DNA of 64,000 nucleotides from Monoplex corrugatus (lineage: Eukaryota; Mollusca; Gastropoda; Littorinimorpha; Ranellidae): assembly GCA_030674185.1 (NCBI GenBank), contig CM060312.1, positions 5,539,528-5,603,527 of the forward strand, in the 5' to 3' direction. This document shows positions 32,086 to 36,120 of the stretch, piece by piece. The stretch's first letter is position 1. Every line of letters begins with the position of its first letter. The position numbers and the translations under genes were made by a program. The notes under the pieces were generated by a model, which was not told the origin of the DNA, did not search any database, and saw nothing but the letters and a program-made list of their open reading frames with translations.

Positions 32086-32906
32086 GTGTGCGTGCGTACG
32101 GTGCGTGCGTGCGTGTGTGTCTGTTTCAGCGCTTAGATTTGATTTTGTCGAGATTTTTGCGCTATATAAATATTGTAATTATTATTATTATTATCTCCCC
32201 TGTGGGGGATGCTGGGGGCTCTTTTAGTATAAATAGTATCCCTTTGTTCTGGAAATTCTGTGATAGAAATTTTGTCTTTTCTGTCGCTCTCTTTGTTTCT
32301 GCCTTGCTTTCTGTCATCTCGTCCTATCATTTTCTGCCTTGCTGGTCAATTGACCTGTATGTGTTCTGTATAGACTTACAAACTTTCTCTGAGGATTAAT
32401 AAGTGGGTACATGTATTTAGTACATTTTTGGCTTTAGGGAAATGAGATTGCAGAAGGACTTTTAGGTAATTCAGGCCCGTTTTTTTTAATTTTTTTTTAT
32501 ATGTTTCACGTGTCCTTAGTTATGTTTATATTTGTATTCAGGTATGTTTTTTAAATCCCTTGTGTGATAAATTAGACAGAGTGGTCAATCCCAGGGCATA
32601 TCCTTAGATTATGTGCATGAAAGCATTGATATGTGTACTTAATTTTCTTTTGCAGGTGTTCTTTTTTCCTGTGAGGTATGGCTCACATTTTGAGACTGTC
32701 ATAGCCCTGATATGGCCCTACACTGTCAGCATGTGGTTATACTATTTTTTGGTGATAATATTGCTTTCTTTGTGCAGGATCAGTACGAGTTCATGGTGCA
32801 GTGCTTGTTGCATCACGCCCAAGGGAAAATGAAGGACAGCACTTCAGATAGCGAGGAAGATAGTGCTGTCGCAGAAAGTGCAGATTCAATTTACGGCAAT
32901 GTGTGA
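245..32906 (+). CDS. Receptor-type protein tyrosine phosphatase, 3' part (13 exons)
   Basis: This is a spliced gene with exons at 245-281, 1343-1440, 2952-3089, 4615-4762, 10779-10914, 15848-16015, 18996-19095, 21949-22022, 22613-22744, 25194-25316, 26962-27125, 27870-28005 and 32778-32906. All junctions are AG/GT and the phases agree throughout, apart from one missing base in exon 4. The product dephosphorylates phosphotyrosine on the cytoplasmic side of the plasma membrane. Domain 1 shows YIAAQG, a KCERYWP block, [15 protein letters not shown] and the Q-loop SQY. The linker has KNRFPDILP. Domain 2 has YIVTQ and DFW but a P-loop reading QCFDGAGL. The order D1-linker-D2 is the receptor PTP plan. 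The ectodomain, membrane helix and pTyr loop lie upstream of the window. The exact subfamily cannot be assigned from this part. Confidence 0.9.
450..705 (+). repeat. Interspersed repeat family D, copy 1
   Basis: This segment contains ATTTACCGTGTGAAATTCGG, a GGGGAGAG box, a CAGTGCAG..GCCACC box and a GAAAGACTAGCGCC end. The same boxes recur near 11830-11930, 36790-36880 (reverse), 52490-52700 and 53025-53260. It is a dispersed, diverged family of unknown type inside the first intron. Confidence 0.5.
880..1310 (-). mobile_element. tRNA-headed SINE, family A, copy 1
   Basis: On the minus strand the head has TGGTGTAATGATTAG (A-box-like) and GGGTTCGACTCCC (B box), as in a tRNA-derived pol III promoter. 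A body of about 300 bp shared with 2055-2335 and 3860-4375 follows, and the 3' end is a run of TCA/ATC triplets near 960. It lies in antisense, about 35 bp before RPTP exon b. Confidence 0.7.
1343..1440 (+). CDS. RPTP exon b: D1, [11 protein letters not shown]
   Basis: The exon follows TTGGTTGCAG and ends AACAAG before GTAGGT. It completes the Gly of AAQG and reads [17 protein letters not shown], then [13 protein letters not shown]. This is the standard TxxDFWxMxW / IVMLTNLxE core of D1. It enters in phase 1 and leaves in phase 0. A tRNA-headed SINE ends about 35 bp upstream, and a long GT repeat starts within the donor. Confidence 0.9.
1443..1720 (+). repeat. GT microsatellite followed by GA run
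   Basis: An imperfect (GT)n with TTTGTATATGTGCG interruptions is repeated in a higher-order pattern, then a (GA)n run. It begins two bases into the intron after exon b. Confidence 0.95.
2055..2335 (-). mobile_element. SINE family A, copy 2 (head missing)
   Basis: The body matches copy 1 (CCACAGAAGCTGGCACAG, a GATGAT run, ATTGAGATCGCTTGACAGGG), but the tRNA-like head is absent. In its place an RTE-like LINE 3' end begins at about 2340. Both are on the minus strand. Confidence 0.65.
2340..2895 (-). mobile_element. RTE-like LINE, 3' ORF remnant
   Basis: The minus-strand translation shows [51 protein letters not shown], and a [20 protein letters not shown] / GRPRE segment. This is the C-terminal part of RTE-type reverse transcriptase proteins. 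Both ends are truncated. It abuts RPTP exon c. Confidence 0.8.
2952..3089 (+). CDS. RPTP exon c: D1, VKCERYWPE
   Basis: The exon has 46 codons and is phase 0 at both ends, with acceptor GGTTTCAG and donor CAG/GTGATT. It begins [13 protein letters not shown], the conserved KCxxYWP block that follows the TNLxE strand in D1. It continues to [15 protein letters not shown]. An RTE-like LINE fragment in antisense ends only about 60 bp upstream. The intron after it is a GT microsatellite from its first bases. Confidence 0.9.
3092..3420 (+). repeat. GT-rich microsatellite after exon c
   Basis: (GT)n and (GTCT)n runs with a short non-repetitive island near 3250-3340. They start two to six bases into the intron. 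Confidence 0.95.
3860..4375 (-). mobile_element. SINE family A, copy 3
   Basis: It contains the same body as copies 1 and 2 (GATTGAGACTAGCATGACAG, GATGGATGAGACTCGAACTG) and an altered head near 4310-4370 (GGGGATTCAAATACACAACC). The triplet tail has grown into a (GAT)n run at 3925-4018. Confidence 0.65.
4615..4762 (+). CDS. RPTP exon d: D1 WPD loop to catalytic HC, with a one-base frame break
   Basis: The first frame reads [22 protein letters not shown], which contains the WPD loop with the general-acid Asp. The sequence then continues correctly only in another frame, as [15 protein letters not shown] followed by GGPQLVHC, which leads into the P-loop. The exon is 148 bases. One more base would restore both the frame and the phase-2 exit (TGC AG/GT). 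The break lies about 4680-4690 and may be an assembly error, an allele or real damage. The start is set by CCAG at 4611-4614; AACAG, giving a start at 4609, is an equally in-phase alternative. The last ~29 bases are repeated downstream as a minisatellite. Confidence 0.85.
4733..6800 (+). repeat. Minisatellite made from the exon d 3' end and splice donor, about 44 copies
   Basis: Each unit of about 35-50 bp has a G-run, then (CC)TCAACTGGTTCACTGCAG, then GTGTGTGTG. The first unit is the real 3' end of exon d, coding GGPQLVHC, plus the start of its intron. By eye about 44 CACTGCAG-type cores follow. Variants alternate GGTTC/GATTC, and from about 6120 the GTG run becomes GTATGTGTGTGTGAT. Most units keep CAG/GT, so dozens of near-identical potential 5' splice sites lie in a row. 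The array ends in a pure (GT)n and (GTT)n tract at about 6800-6865. Confidence 0.92.
7386..7680 (-). mobile_element. Probable tRNA-headed SINE, family E
   Basis: On the minus strand GTGGATTCGATCCTC fits a B box. The GGGAACGAATTCCATTTCC block near 7418 recurs in diverged form near 19390 and 26580. Boundaries are approximate. Confidence 0.4.
7690..8206 (+). repeat. Diverged ~37-bp minisatellite, left part
   Basis: Units resemble GTGAGTACAATGAGGGTGTA followed by AAACGTAGTGTGTGTAT. The same family continues at 9712-10740 beyond an inserted LINE. Confidence 0.85.
8207..9711 (-). mobile_element. CR1-like LINE, 5'-truncated
   Basis: The minus-strand ORF ends at 9211 and contains [49 protein letters not shown] and [17 protein letters not shown]. 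These are the C-terminal blocks of CR1/L2-type reverse transcriptase ORFs. The 3' end is GCGCTATACAAATAAACATT plus an (ATT)n tail at 8208-8240. GAATA appears at both borders and may be the target duplication. The element lies inside a minisatellite. GT/CA repeats at 8510-8740 and 9005-9130 sit in its 3' UTR. Confidence 0.82.
9712..10740 (+). repeat. 37-bp minisatellite, about 25 copies
   Basis: The units read GAATACAGTAAGAGTGTAAA followed by GTGTGTTGTGTGTATGT. They are nearly perfect from 9712 to 10620 and diverged from 10620 to 10740. The unit has no stop on the minus strand, so ORFs of 300-480 codons here are artefacts. It ends about 30 bp before the acceptor of exon e. Confidence 0.95.
10779..10914 (+). 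CDS. RPTP exon e: D1 P-loop, [14 protein letters not shown]
   Basis: The exon follows TTGTGCAG. Its first base completes the Ser of [10 protein letters not shown], so the catalytic Cys lies in the preceding exon and the phosphate-binding Arg in this one. It continues [20 protein letters not shown] and [14 protein letters not shown], the standard helix after the P-loop. It has 136 bases, is open throughout, and its donor is GTGAGG. It is preceded by a minisatellite and followed by a SINE-head array. Confidence 0.92.
10940..11290 (+). repeat. Array of ~70-bp units derived from a SINE head
   Basis: Five units contain CAATAACCAAGTTGGTTAGG, GTGTTGGACTTCCAG and GAGTGCCATACTGGACGATC. The last unit runs directly into a complete tRNA-headed element, so the array is made of its A-box half. 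Confidence 0.85.
11250..11510 (+). mobile_element. tRNA-headed SINE, family B, copy 1
   Basis: The A-box region is AGTTGGTTAGGGTGTTGG and the B-box region AAAGTTCGACCCTGCC, followed by GGTGAGTAAAGG and GATCTCCCAGGTAAACAAAT. The body matches family B copies at 20622, 24396 and 58945. Confidence 0.65.
11930..12200 (+). repeat. Low-complexity TGTA-rich region
   Basis: Irregular repeats of GTATGTATGATGTGTGTATG and related TGTA/TGCA strings. No gene is seen. Confidence 0.7.
12205..12510 (+). mobile_element. Interspersed repeat family F, copy 1
   Basis: It shares GACAATTCCATA, TCTGCTAGCAG / TCTGCCAGCAC-like boxes, CTGACACCACCA, and GCGGGCTGGGAC / GTGGGCTGGGAT with 60865-61180. It is a dispersed family of unknown class. 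Confidence 0.45.
12560..12765 (+). mobile_element. Retroposon family C, 3' part
   Basis: It shares AAATTGGACGGAGTGGTCAG, GGGGCATCTCTTTAGATTAT and the end TCGGCGGGACTTTAATAAAA plus an (AAC)n tail with copies between 25 and 44 kb. Confidence 0.7.
12768..15795 (+). repeat. 34-bp minisatellite, about 89 copies
   Basis: The unit reads GTATACATGATATGTGTGTA then CAGTATAAATACGT. Copies are nearly identical, with a few single-base losses and C/T variants at ATACGT/ATATGT/ATACATGT. The unit is free of stops on the minus strand, giving false ORFs above 1000 codons. The array ends about 45 bp before exon f. Confidence 0.97.
15848..16015 (+). CDS. RPTP exon f: D1 end, Q-loop SQYKF
   Basis: This exon has 56 codons in phase 0/0, after GTGACCAG and before GTATAG. 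It begins [15 protein letters not shown], which holds the Q-loop Gln and the last helix of D1. It then runs through [16 protein letters not shown] to CATQFK, the start of the D1-D2 linker. It is squeezed between two tandem arrays: the 34-bp array ends about 45 bp upstream and a 48-bp array starts about 10 bp after the donor. Confidence 0.9.
16025..17255 (+). repeat. 48-bp array related to the palindromic TTAA element
   Basis: The units read TCCCTCACCCTGTCCACCAG then CTTTCTGCATTATCAGTCAT and CCTTTGAC, about 20 copies, irregular at 16180-16680. CTTTGACTCCCTCACCCT and TCCACCAGCTT..CTGCAT are arm sequences of the palindromic element seen at 35.0, 50.3, 57.9 and 60.3 kb. The array begins about 10 bp after the exon f donor. 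Confidence 0.85.
17335..17504 (+). repeat. Diverged tandem units of ~75 bp, the target of a DNA transposon
   Basis: Units carry TGCCATTTCATGTCAAAG, TTTCATGT.TTTAAT and GGAAAATAATCCATGG. The third unit is interrupted at its TTAA by the piggyBac-like element and resumes at 18781. Confidence 0.7.
17505..18780 (+). mobile_element. piggyBac-like element with TTAA duplication, non-autonomous
   Basis: Both ends are TTAA. The perfect 13-bp inverted repeats inside them are CTCTTATTGTCCG and CGGACAATAAGAG. The left end also has two copies of GACTGAGTCGGC / GACTCAGTCGGC. Removing the element with one TTAA restores a continuous copy of the flanking tandem unit. An ATG at 17759 opens a remnant resembling piggyBac transposase N-termini: MASGGRRP, then after a one-base shift [17 protein letters not shown] and an acidic SDSDES stretch. 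No catalytic core remains. Confidence 0.85.
17759..17890 (+). pseudogene. piggyBac transposase N-terminal remnant
   Basis: The reading starts [10 protein letters not shown] then meets TGA. In the +1 frame [15 protein letters not shown] continues to an acidic Ser/Asp stretch. TAEQA near the start followed by an acidic region is typical of piggyBac-family proteins; the assignment rests on this and on the TTAA ends. It is broken by a frameshift and stops. Confidence 0.55.
18996..19095 (+). CDS. RPTP exon g: D1-D2 linker, KNRFPDILP
   Basis: The acceptor is CCGTTCCAG and the exon ends CCA G before GTATTG (exit phase 1). It reads [18 protein letters not shown], then [15 protein letters not shown]. 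The KNRxxDxLP block is the conserved beginning of a PTP domain, so this exon opens domain 2. Confidence 0.88.
19140..19200 (+). repeat. (CTG)n and CT-rich tract
   Basis: A short GCT run followed by CTCTCTTTCT repeats, about 45 bp after exon g. Confidence 0.9.
19290..19440 (+). mobile_element. SINE family E fragment with GAAACT tail
   Basis: It contains GGCCAGCTCATGGGTTTA, TGGAATTCGTCCCGAGCG and a GAAACTGAAACTGAAACT tail. Part of it matches 7386-7680 and 26545-26700. Confidence 0.5.
19441..19795 (+). repeat. CT-rich (CTCTGTCTTT)n tract
   Basis: A pyrimidine-only run of CTCTCTGTCTTTCTCTCT type, about 350 bp. The ORFs on both strands (poly Ser/Leu and Arg/Glu) are artefacts. Confidence 0.95.
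19917..20621 (+). repeat. 61-bp minisatellite, about 11 copies, leading into a SINE
   Basis: The units read GATGCTAACAGCTAGTGGTG, TAATGAATTTTGACTGAACG and AGTGTGGTTGTCATACCTGA. The last copy passes into GTGTGGTTGTCATGTGGGTA, the head of the SINE at 20622, so the units include SINE-head sequence. Several units have lost single bases, and one (about 20310-20365) is heavily degraded. Confidence 0.9.
20622..20945 (+). mobile_element. tRNA-headed SINE, family B, copy 2
   Basis: It contains the B box CAGGTTCGATCCTGC, TAGTGGGTAAAGGATGG, ATCTCCTAGATGAGCATG, TTAAAGATCCTGTAAG and ATGAAAACACCCAGCATG. The body boxes are shared with 24396-24800 and 58945-59270. Confidence 0.75.
21060..21255 (+). repeat. 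CA microsatellite
   Basis: An imperfect (CA)n with GCACGC interruptions in the intron between exons g and h. Confidence 0.95.
21460..21840 (+). repeat. C-run, (CA)n and (CT)n compound microsatellite
   Basis: A homopolymeric C tract, then a long (CA)n, then (CT)n with GTGT interruptions. It ends about 105 bp before exon h. Confidence 0.95.
21949..22022 (+). CDS. RPTP exon h: D2, [11 protein letters not shown]
   Basis: The exon follows TCTGTGCCAG and ends TTACCG before GTGAGT. The linker base plus TG gives Val, followed by [14 protein letters not shown] and [15 protein letters not shown] is the standard strand after the pTyr loop. It has 74 bases, entering in phase 1 and leaving in phase 0. 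Confidence 0.85.
22613..22744 (+). CDS. RPTP exon i: D2, YIVTQ..DFW
   Basis: This exon has 44 codons in phase 0/0. It reads [19 protein letters not shown], then [20 protein letters not shown]. It matches the ATQGP..DFWxMVxD region, with Leu-Pro in place of Gly-Pro. The intron that interrupts this motif in D1 (exon a/b) is absent here. Confidence 0.88.
23098..23422 (+). repeat. (CACAGA)n and (CA)n microsatellite
   Basis: CACACAGACACA-type units pass into a pure (CA)n. ORFs over it are artefacts. Confidence 0.95.
24330..24408 (+). mobile_element. LINE remnant with KLRWYGHVT motif
   Basis: A short plus-strand stretch reads [19 protein letters not shown] then TIL. It matches the KLRWYGHV...TIL motif near the 3' end of the LINE type at 25900-26390. 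It is cut off by a SINE head. Confidence 0.5.
24396..24800 (+). mobile_element. tRNA-headed SINE, family B, copy 3
   Basis: The A-box region is GGTCGAGTGGTTAGGACACT, an anticodon-loop-like CTGCAAATCAGGAG follows, and the B-box region is GGGCTTGAACCTGC. The CTGCAAATC loop resembles tRNA-Cys. A ~55-bp body segment (CCTGCTTGGATAAAGGACGG) is tandemly repeated three times. The body ends ATGAAAACACCCAGCATACG. Confidence 0.75.
25194..25316 (+). CDS. RPTP exon j: D2, diverged YWP region
   Basis: This exon has 41 codons in phase 0/0, ending CAACAG before GTGGGT. It reads [20 protein letters not shown] and ends [10 protein letters not shown]. By position it replaces the CxxYWP block of active domains, and the motif is largely lost. 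The acceptor (TGTGAAG) has a weak pyrimidine tract, so the 5' border is the least certain in the gene. Confidence 0.7.
25475..25885 (+). mobile_element. Retroposon family C, 5' and middle part
   Basis: It starts CCCCATGGGGTTGCTGGGGG and contains TTTTCTGCCTTGCTGGTCC. It ends at GGACGGAGTGGTCAG, where a different LINE remnant begins. Confidence 0.7.
25895..26390 (+). mobile_element. LINE 3' ORF remnant, interrupted by another LINE
   Basis: The plus strand reads [20 protein letters not shown] then [10 protein letters not shown], breaks at 26018, and resumes near 26140 with VVKKKTQ..., [17 protein letters not shown] and [12 protein letters not shown]. The order IGPYEDL, RSSGL..L..G, then a W..R block is a known LINE C-terminal pattern. 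It is not an RPTP exon. Confidence 0.6.
26018..26140 (-). mobile_element. RTE-like LINE 3' end inserted in another LINE
   Basis: The minus strand matches the 3' end of the copies at 2340-2895 and 28945-29345 (CATGGCGTTGGCGATCATGG, CTTGTTGCCTCAAGCACCTC on the plus strand). Its triplet tail is the ATCATCATC at 26023-26031. Confidence 0.65.
26545..26700 (+). mobile_element. SINE family E fragment
   Basis: It contains CGGAATGAATTCCATATGCA and CTGATGTCACAGATGCGATG, shared with 7418-7460 and 19370-19400. Confidence 0.4.
26705..26955 (+). repeat. Direct repeat of ~120 bp before exon k
   Basis: Two copies share AGTGTCGGGTTGCTG / AGTGTTGGGTTGCTG, TTGATGAAAATTTGGGGTCT and AAACAAACAAA..GGTTTCATGCT. 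The second copy ends at the acceptor of exon k, so part of the acceptor region is duplicated. Confidence 0.7.
26962..27125 (+). CDS. RPTP exon k: D2 up to the degenerate active site
   Basis: The acceptor is TTCATTACAG and the exon ends TGC TT before GTAAGT, in phase 2. It reads [20 protein letters not shown], then a stretch ending [20 protein letters not shown] and QC. The spacing from the expected WP position to QC fits a PTP domain, but WPD is gone and the catalytic His is Gln. It joins exon j in phase 0 without an intervening exon. Confidence 0.82.
27128..27790 (+). repeat. GT-rich microsatellite after exon k
   Basis: A (GT)n with TATGTGTGTGTAAGTG-type higher-order units, starting inside the donor region of exon k. 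Long ORFs here are artefacts. Confidence 0.95.
27870..28005 (+). CDS. RPTP exon l: D2 pseudo P-loop, FDGAGL
   Basis: The exon follows TGTGTTTCAG. The first base completes a Phe codon, giving QCFDGAGLSC where an active domain has HCxxGxGRT. The Cys is kept and the Arg is Leu. It continues [20 protein letters not shown] and [11 protein letters not shown]. It has 136 bases, the same length as the matching D1 exon e, and the intron falls at the same codon and phase. Confidence 0.87.
28075..28640 (+). repeat. 40-bp minisatellite, about 13 copies
   Basis: The units read GTGTGTGAACTTGACATCTT and TACATTACCTGTTTTTGTAA. It starts about 70 bp into the intron after exon l. Confidence 0.9.
28945..29345 (+). 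mobile_element. RTE-like LINE, 3' remnant
   Basis: The plus strand reads [40 protein letters not shown], then after a frameshift at about 29090 [20 protein letters not shown] and [16 protein letters not shown]. It ends in a (GATGAT)-type tail at 29339. It is sense to the RPTP gene, in its last intron. Confidence 0.8.
29346..30370. other. Intron sequence without recognisable features
   Basis: Nothing convincing was seen here: no ORF with family similarity and no tandem array. Confidence 0.5.
30372..30645 (+). mobile_element. CR1-like LINE 3' end, severely truncated
   Basis: It matches 31855-32195 (CCTCTGCATAAAATCC, GCCTGTCTCC.CTCGGAGGG, AATTTTCCATTGCTTTTATT, GCGCTATATAAATATTGTAA). Only the 3' UTR and tail remain, and it directly precedes a second copy. 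Confidence 0.75.
30646..32195 (+). mobile_element. CR1-like LINE, 5'-truncated reverse transcriptase
   Basis: It encodes [15 protein letters not shown] followed by a stop, then [28 protein letters not shown] (catalytic YADD), [39 protein letters not shown] and, after a second stop at 31567, [12 protein letters not shown] and [15 protein letters not shown]. These are CR1/L2-type RT blocks. The 3' end is GCGCTATATAAATATTGTAA plus (ATT)n at 32178-32192. Stops at 30818 and 31569 show it is dead. Confidence 0.88.
32040..32130 (+). repeat. GT microsatellite in LINE 3' UTR
   Basis: A (GT)n with GTGCGTGC ends, inside the 3' UTR of the LINE. The same place in the truncated copy (30538-30570) also has GT repeats, so it is part of the element. 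Confidence 0.85.
32196..32765 (+). mobile_element. Retroposon family C, nearly full copy
   Basis: It runs from CCCCTGTGGGGGATGCTGGG through TATAAATAGTATCCC, TTTCTGCCTTGCTGGTCAAT and GTGTGATAAATTAGACAGAG to AGCCCTGATATGGCCCTACA. It lies directly before the last RPTP exon, about 12 bp from the acceptor. Confidence 0.75.
32778..32906 (+). CDS. RPTP last exon: DQYEF, acidic tail, YGNV stop
   Basis: The acceptor is CTTTGTGCAG. The exon reads [18 protein letters not shown], then an acidic Ser-rich tail ([12 protein letters not shown]) and ADSIYGNV followed by TGA at 32904-32906. DQYxF is the D2 equivalent of the Q-loop helix. The terminal Tyr-Gly-Asn-Val fits the pYxN pattern bound by Grb2-type SH2 domains; its use here is inference. 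Confidence 0.88.
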   Translation, partial: DQYEFMVQCLLHHAQGKMKDSTSDSEEDSAVAESADSIYGNV

Positions 32907-33850
32907 TGTTCATCTGGATGAGCTTGATGTGTTGTTCATTTTCTCCATGTGTGTTTTGTACAATATTTTTTCTCTTTGCATTTTGTTGCAAAGAGATGTG
33001 ATTTATTTGTATTTGTATTACATAATTATGTGGTTTCTAGTGTCCTGAACAAGCAGTTGACTGTGAAGAAATGATTGATATGTTCTTGCTGGGTGATTTT
33101 TTTTTTCTTTTACAAATGTGATTCCTGTGGGATTATATATGTACGATTTGTTGTCCATGTATGGTTAAGTCGAATCCAAAATCAAAGATCTGATTAATGT
33201 GTTCATAACAGATGATAGATCAGTTTTAAATATGATTTTAAATTACATCATGAAATGAATGCAAGCTGCTGTTAATGGGGTTTGTTTGAAATATTTTTTG
33301 TACAAAGTGATACAGTAAGTTGGTTTGTTGTTTTTAAGAGATTTTGAATAACCATGTAAATATACAGAAATGGTGGAAATGTACTTTCCGAAATTCTTTA
33401 TAAACAGTCAGTTTAAAATCTGAAAATAGTAGTGGCGCTTGGAAGAGACAAAATTACTGGAAACCACATTCTCCATGTATGTACTAGGCATGGCATTACT
33501 TTGGTTAAAAGTTGAAAAAGTGACAGTAAGAATAGACAAGGTATGTTGAAAGCCATAGGCCTGTTTATATTTCAGTTACAAGTAATACACATGGCAGGAC
33601 ATTCACAACAGTCAGCAGAATGAAGGGGCAGCAAATTGTTACATTTTGTACATCTGGAATTCCATTTGTGTGTGCCTGTGTTTTGTGTGACTTAGGAAGT
33701 ATCCATTTGTATGTGCCTGTGTTTTGTGACTTAGGAAGTATCCATTTGTATGTGCCTGTGTTTTGTGGTTACTTTACATATGAAGTGCCCATTTGTATGT
33801 GCCTGTTTTTGTGGTTACCATGGATATGTAATATCCATTAATATTTTGTG
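32907..33850 (+). other. RPTP 3' UTR start and downstream region
   Basis: T/A-rich non-coding sequence follows the stop codon. At 33655-33830 there are four copies of a ~40-bp unit (CATTTGTATGTGCCTGTGTT). No AATAAA was seen close to the stop, so the 3' end is undetermined. Confidence 0.45.
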
Positions 33851-33854
33851 TCTC

Positions 33855-34205
33855 TTAGGATTGATAATTAGGTACATGTATTCAGTGCATTTTTGGCTTT
33901 ACAGAAATGAGATATGTGGAAGCAATTTAAGGTGATTAAGCCCATTTTGATATATATTTAGTGTCTTAAGTTATGTTTCAATTTGTATACAGGTATGTTT
34001 TTTAAATCCACTGTATGATAAACTGGACGGAGTGGTCAACGCCTGGGGCATCTCCTTGGATTATGTGCATGAATGCATTGATATGTGTACTTAATTATCT
34101 TTTCCTTTTTTTTCCTGTTGAAGTATTGTGTTTGTTTTGAAATGGTTATAGACCTGATATGGCTCTGTGCAGTCGGCTGGGCTTTAAACAAAAATAACAA
34201 TAACA
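33855..34205 (+). mobile_element. Retroposon family C, 3' part
   Basis: It contains CTCTTAGGATTGATAATTAG, AACTGGACGGAGTGGTCAAC, ATGTGCATGAATGCATTGAT and the end GCAGTCGGCTGGGCTTTAAA plus an (AAC)n-like tail. Confidence 0.75.
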
Positions 34206-34664
34206 GTGTGCCTGTGCTTTGTGCTTAACTGTAGATAAGGTGTATCCATTTGTACATACCTGTGTTTTGTGGTTACGTATGGACACTTGAATGTTCTGTT
34301 CTCTGTGAGTAACATCTATAGCTGTCAATGTGACACCCCTCTCTTTATTATCCATTTTGAATTATGTTTATGTATCTTATTATTGTAGAAATTGAAGATC
34401 CTGTCTACTGCTGCTCCCATGCATTTCAATGTACACTGATGCAGCTTGCACAGAACATAAAGACTCCTCCCTCCCCCCTGTTTCTTTGTTTTTTAATCTT
34501 GTTTTTATCAAAACTGGTTCTCACCTGACTTCTCTTTATAAATAGTTGATCTAGGTCGACCCATGTTTTTCGTGGAATATTTTCCATTTTGTAATCTGTG
34601 GCCTCAAGCAAATTAATGATGTGCAAGTTTCAAAAAGTTCCCTGTTTAAAGTTTGTTCAAGAAG

Positions 34665-35485
34665 GGTTATCCCCCTTAGGGATGCCGGGGGCTCTTTCAG
34701 TATAAGTTGTATCCCCCCACCTTCCAGAAATTCTGTGCTAGAAATTTCCTTTTTTCTGTCACTCTCTTTGTTTCTGTTTTCCTCCTTTGCTTTCTGTCAT
34801 TTCTTCCTGTCATTTTCTGCCTTGCTGGTCCATTCACCTGTATGTGTTCCACGAAGTTGTATGTACTTTCTCTGAGGATTGATAACTGGGTACATGTGCT
34901 GAGTGTATTTCTGGCTCTAGGAAAATGAGATAAGCAGAAGCAATTTTAGATAATTTATGCCTGTTTTTTATGTATGTTTTAGGGTCCTTAGTTATGTTTA
35001 ACCCTTTAACTCCCGCACCCCATCCACCAGTATCCTCCATTTCCAACCATGCTGGCAAAGCAAAAACTTAACCCTTTAACTCCCGCACCCCATCCACCAG
35101 TATCCTCCATTTCCAACCATGCTGGCAAAGCAAAAACTTAACCCTTTGACTCCCTCACCCTATCCACCAGCTTCCAGCAGGAAGCTGGTGGATAGGGTGA
35201 GGGAGTCAAAGGGTTAAGTTTTTGCAGTTAGTAGATAGGGTGCAGGAGTCAAAGAGTTAAATTTGTATTATTAAGGTATGTTTTTTAAATCCCGTGTGTG
35301 ATAAGTTGGAGTTGTCAGTGCCAGGGGCATCTCCTTAGATTATGTGCGTGAATGCATTGATATGTGTACTTAATTTTCTTTTCCTTTTTTGTTGAAGTAT
35401 TGTGTATGTTTTGAGATGGTTAGAGCCCTGATATGGCTCTATGCAGTCGGCTGGGCTTGAAACAAAAATAACAAAAGGGGTTCAT
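34665..35485 (+). mobile_element. Retroposon family C, full copy interrupted by a palindromic element
   Basis: The left part runs 34665-34997 and the right part 35261-35485. The break is at a TTAA in the sequence GTTATGTTTAA..ATTTGTATT, where uninterrupted copies have GTTATGTTTATATTTGTATT. The end GCAGTCGGCTGGGCTTGAAA is intact. Confidence 0.8.
34998..35260. mobile_element. Palindromic TTAA-flanked MITE, copy with clear insertion site
   Basis: It starts TTAACCCTTTAACTCCCGCA and ends GGAGTCAAAGAGTTAA. Inside are two direct ~77-bp units and a central inverted repeat CCCTCACCCTATCCACCAGC / GCTGGTGGATAGGGTGAGGG. TTAA borders with CCCTTT ends suggest a piggyBac-type MITE. Confidence 0.8.
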
Positions 35486-35763
35486 TACATACAGACAAAT
35501 CCATAATTCCCAAATTTGCCAGCATTGTCTGGCAGACAGACTCCTTGGACCTGCACCAAAATGTCAGTTCTGGCAAGTCGTGAAACAGGACACCCCCGTA
35601 TTGATTAGAGCATTAAGATGGGCAGAGCAACTGTCAAATTTAAACCAACATACCAACATTGCTGATGATTGTTGTTCAGCCTACTTTCATTCTGCATATG
35701 AACTTCAATACCAGCAACCATCAGCTTGGTCACAGGGTTTCCCTGAAGTTGGTGGTTGTTGCT

Positions 35764-36120
35764 TTAACCCGCTTAGCACGATGAGCCATGATCATGGCTT
35801 TACCGTCCAAACACGATGAGCAACAATTGTGGCTTCATTCATATCTCCCGCTGAATACTGTTCGATCTGTAAAGCAGATACAAATTGACCAATCAGGAGG
35901 CTTCTTTTGCGTTGCCTCTGCCTTCTTCCTTTCACATGGTCGCCATTTTGCTGTTCTTTGATTGATTTCTGCAAGTTTTTGCACAAAAATGAATGAGATT
36001 GTAATGACCGTGGGGTTGACAAGTTGGGACTCTTGTTGACAGTAACTCTGGCTATGGTTTTGTTTTTGATTCAAAATAAACAAGAGAGGTTTGAGCACAT
36101 GATGAAGGGTATTTTTTAGC
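35764..36120. mobile_element. Possible left end of another TTAA element
   Basis: TTAACCCGCTTAGCACGATG is followed by GAGCCATGATCATGGC and a second ACACGATGAGCAACAATTG. TTAACCC resembles a piggyBac-type end with subterminal repeats. No right end was found. Confidence 0.3.
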
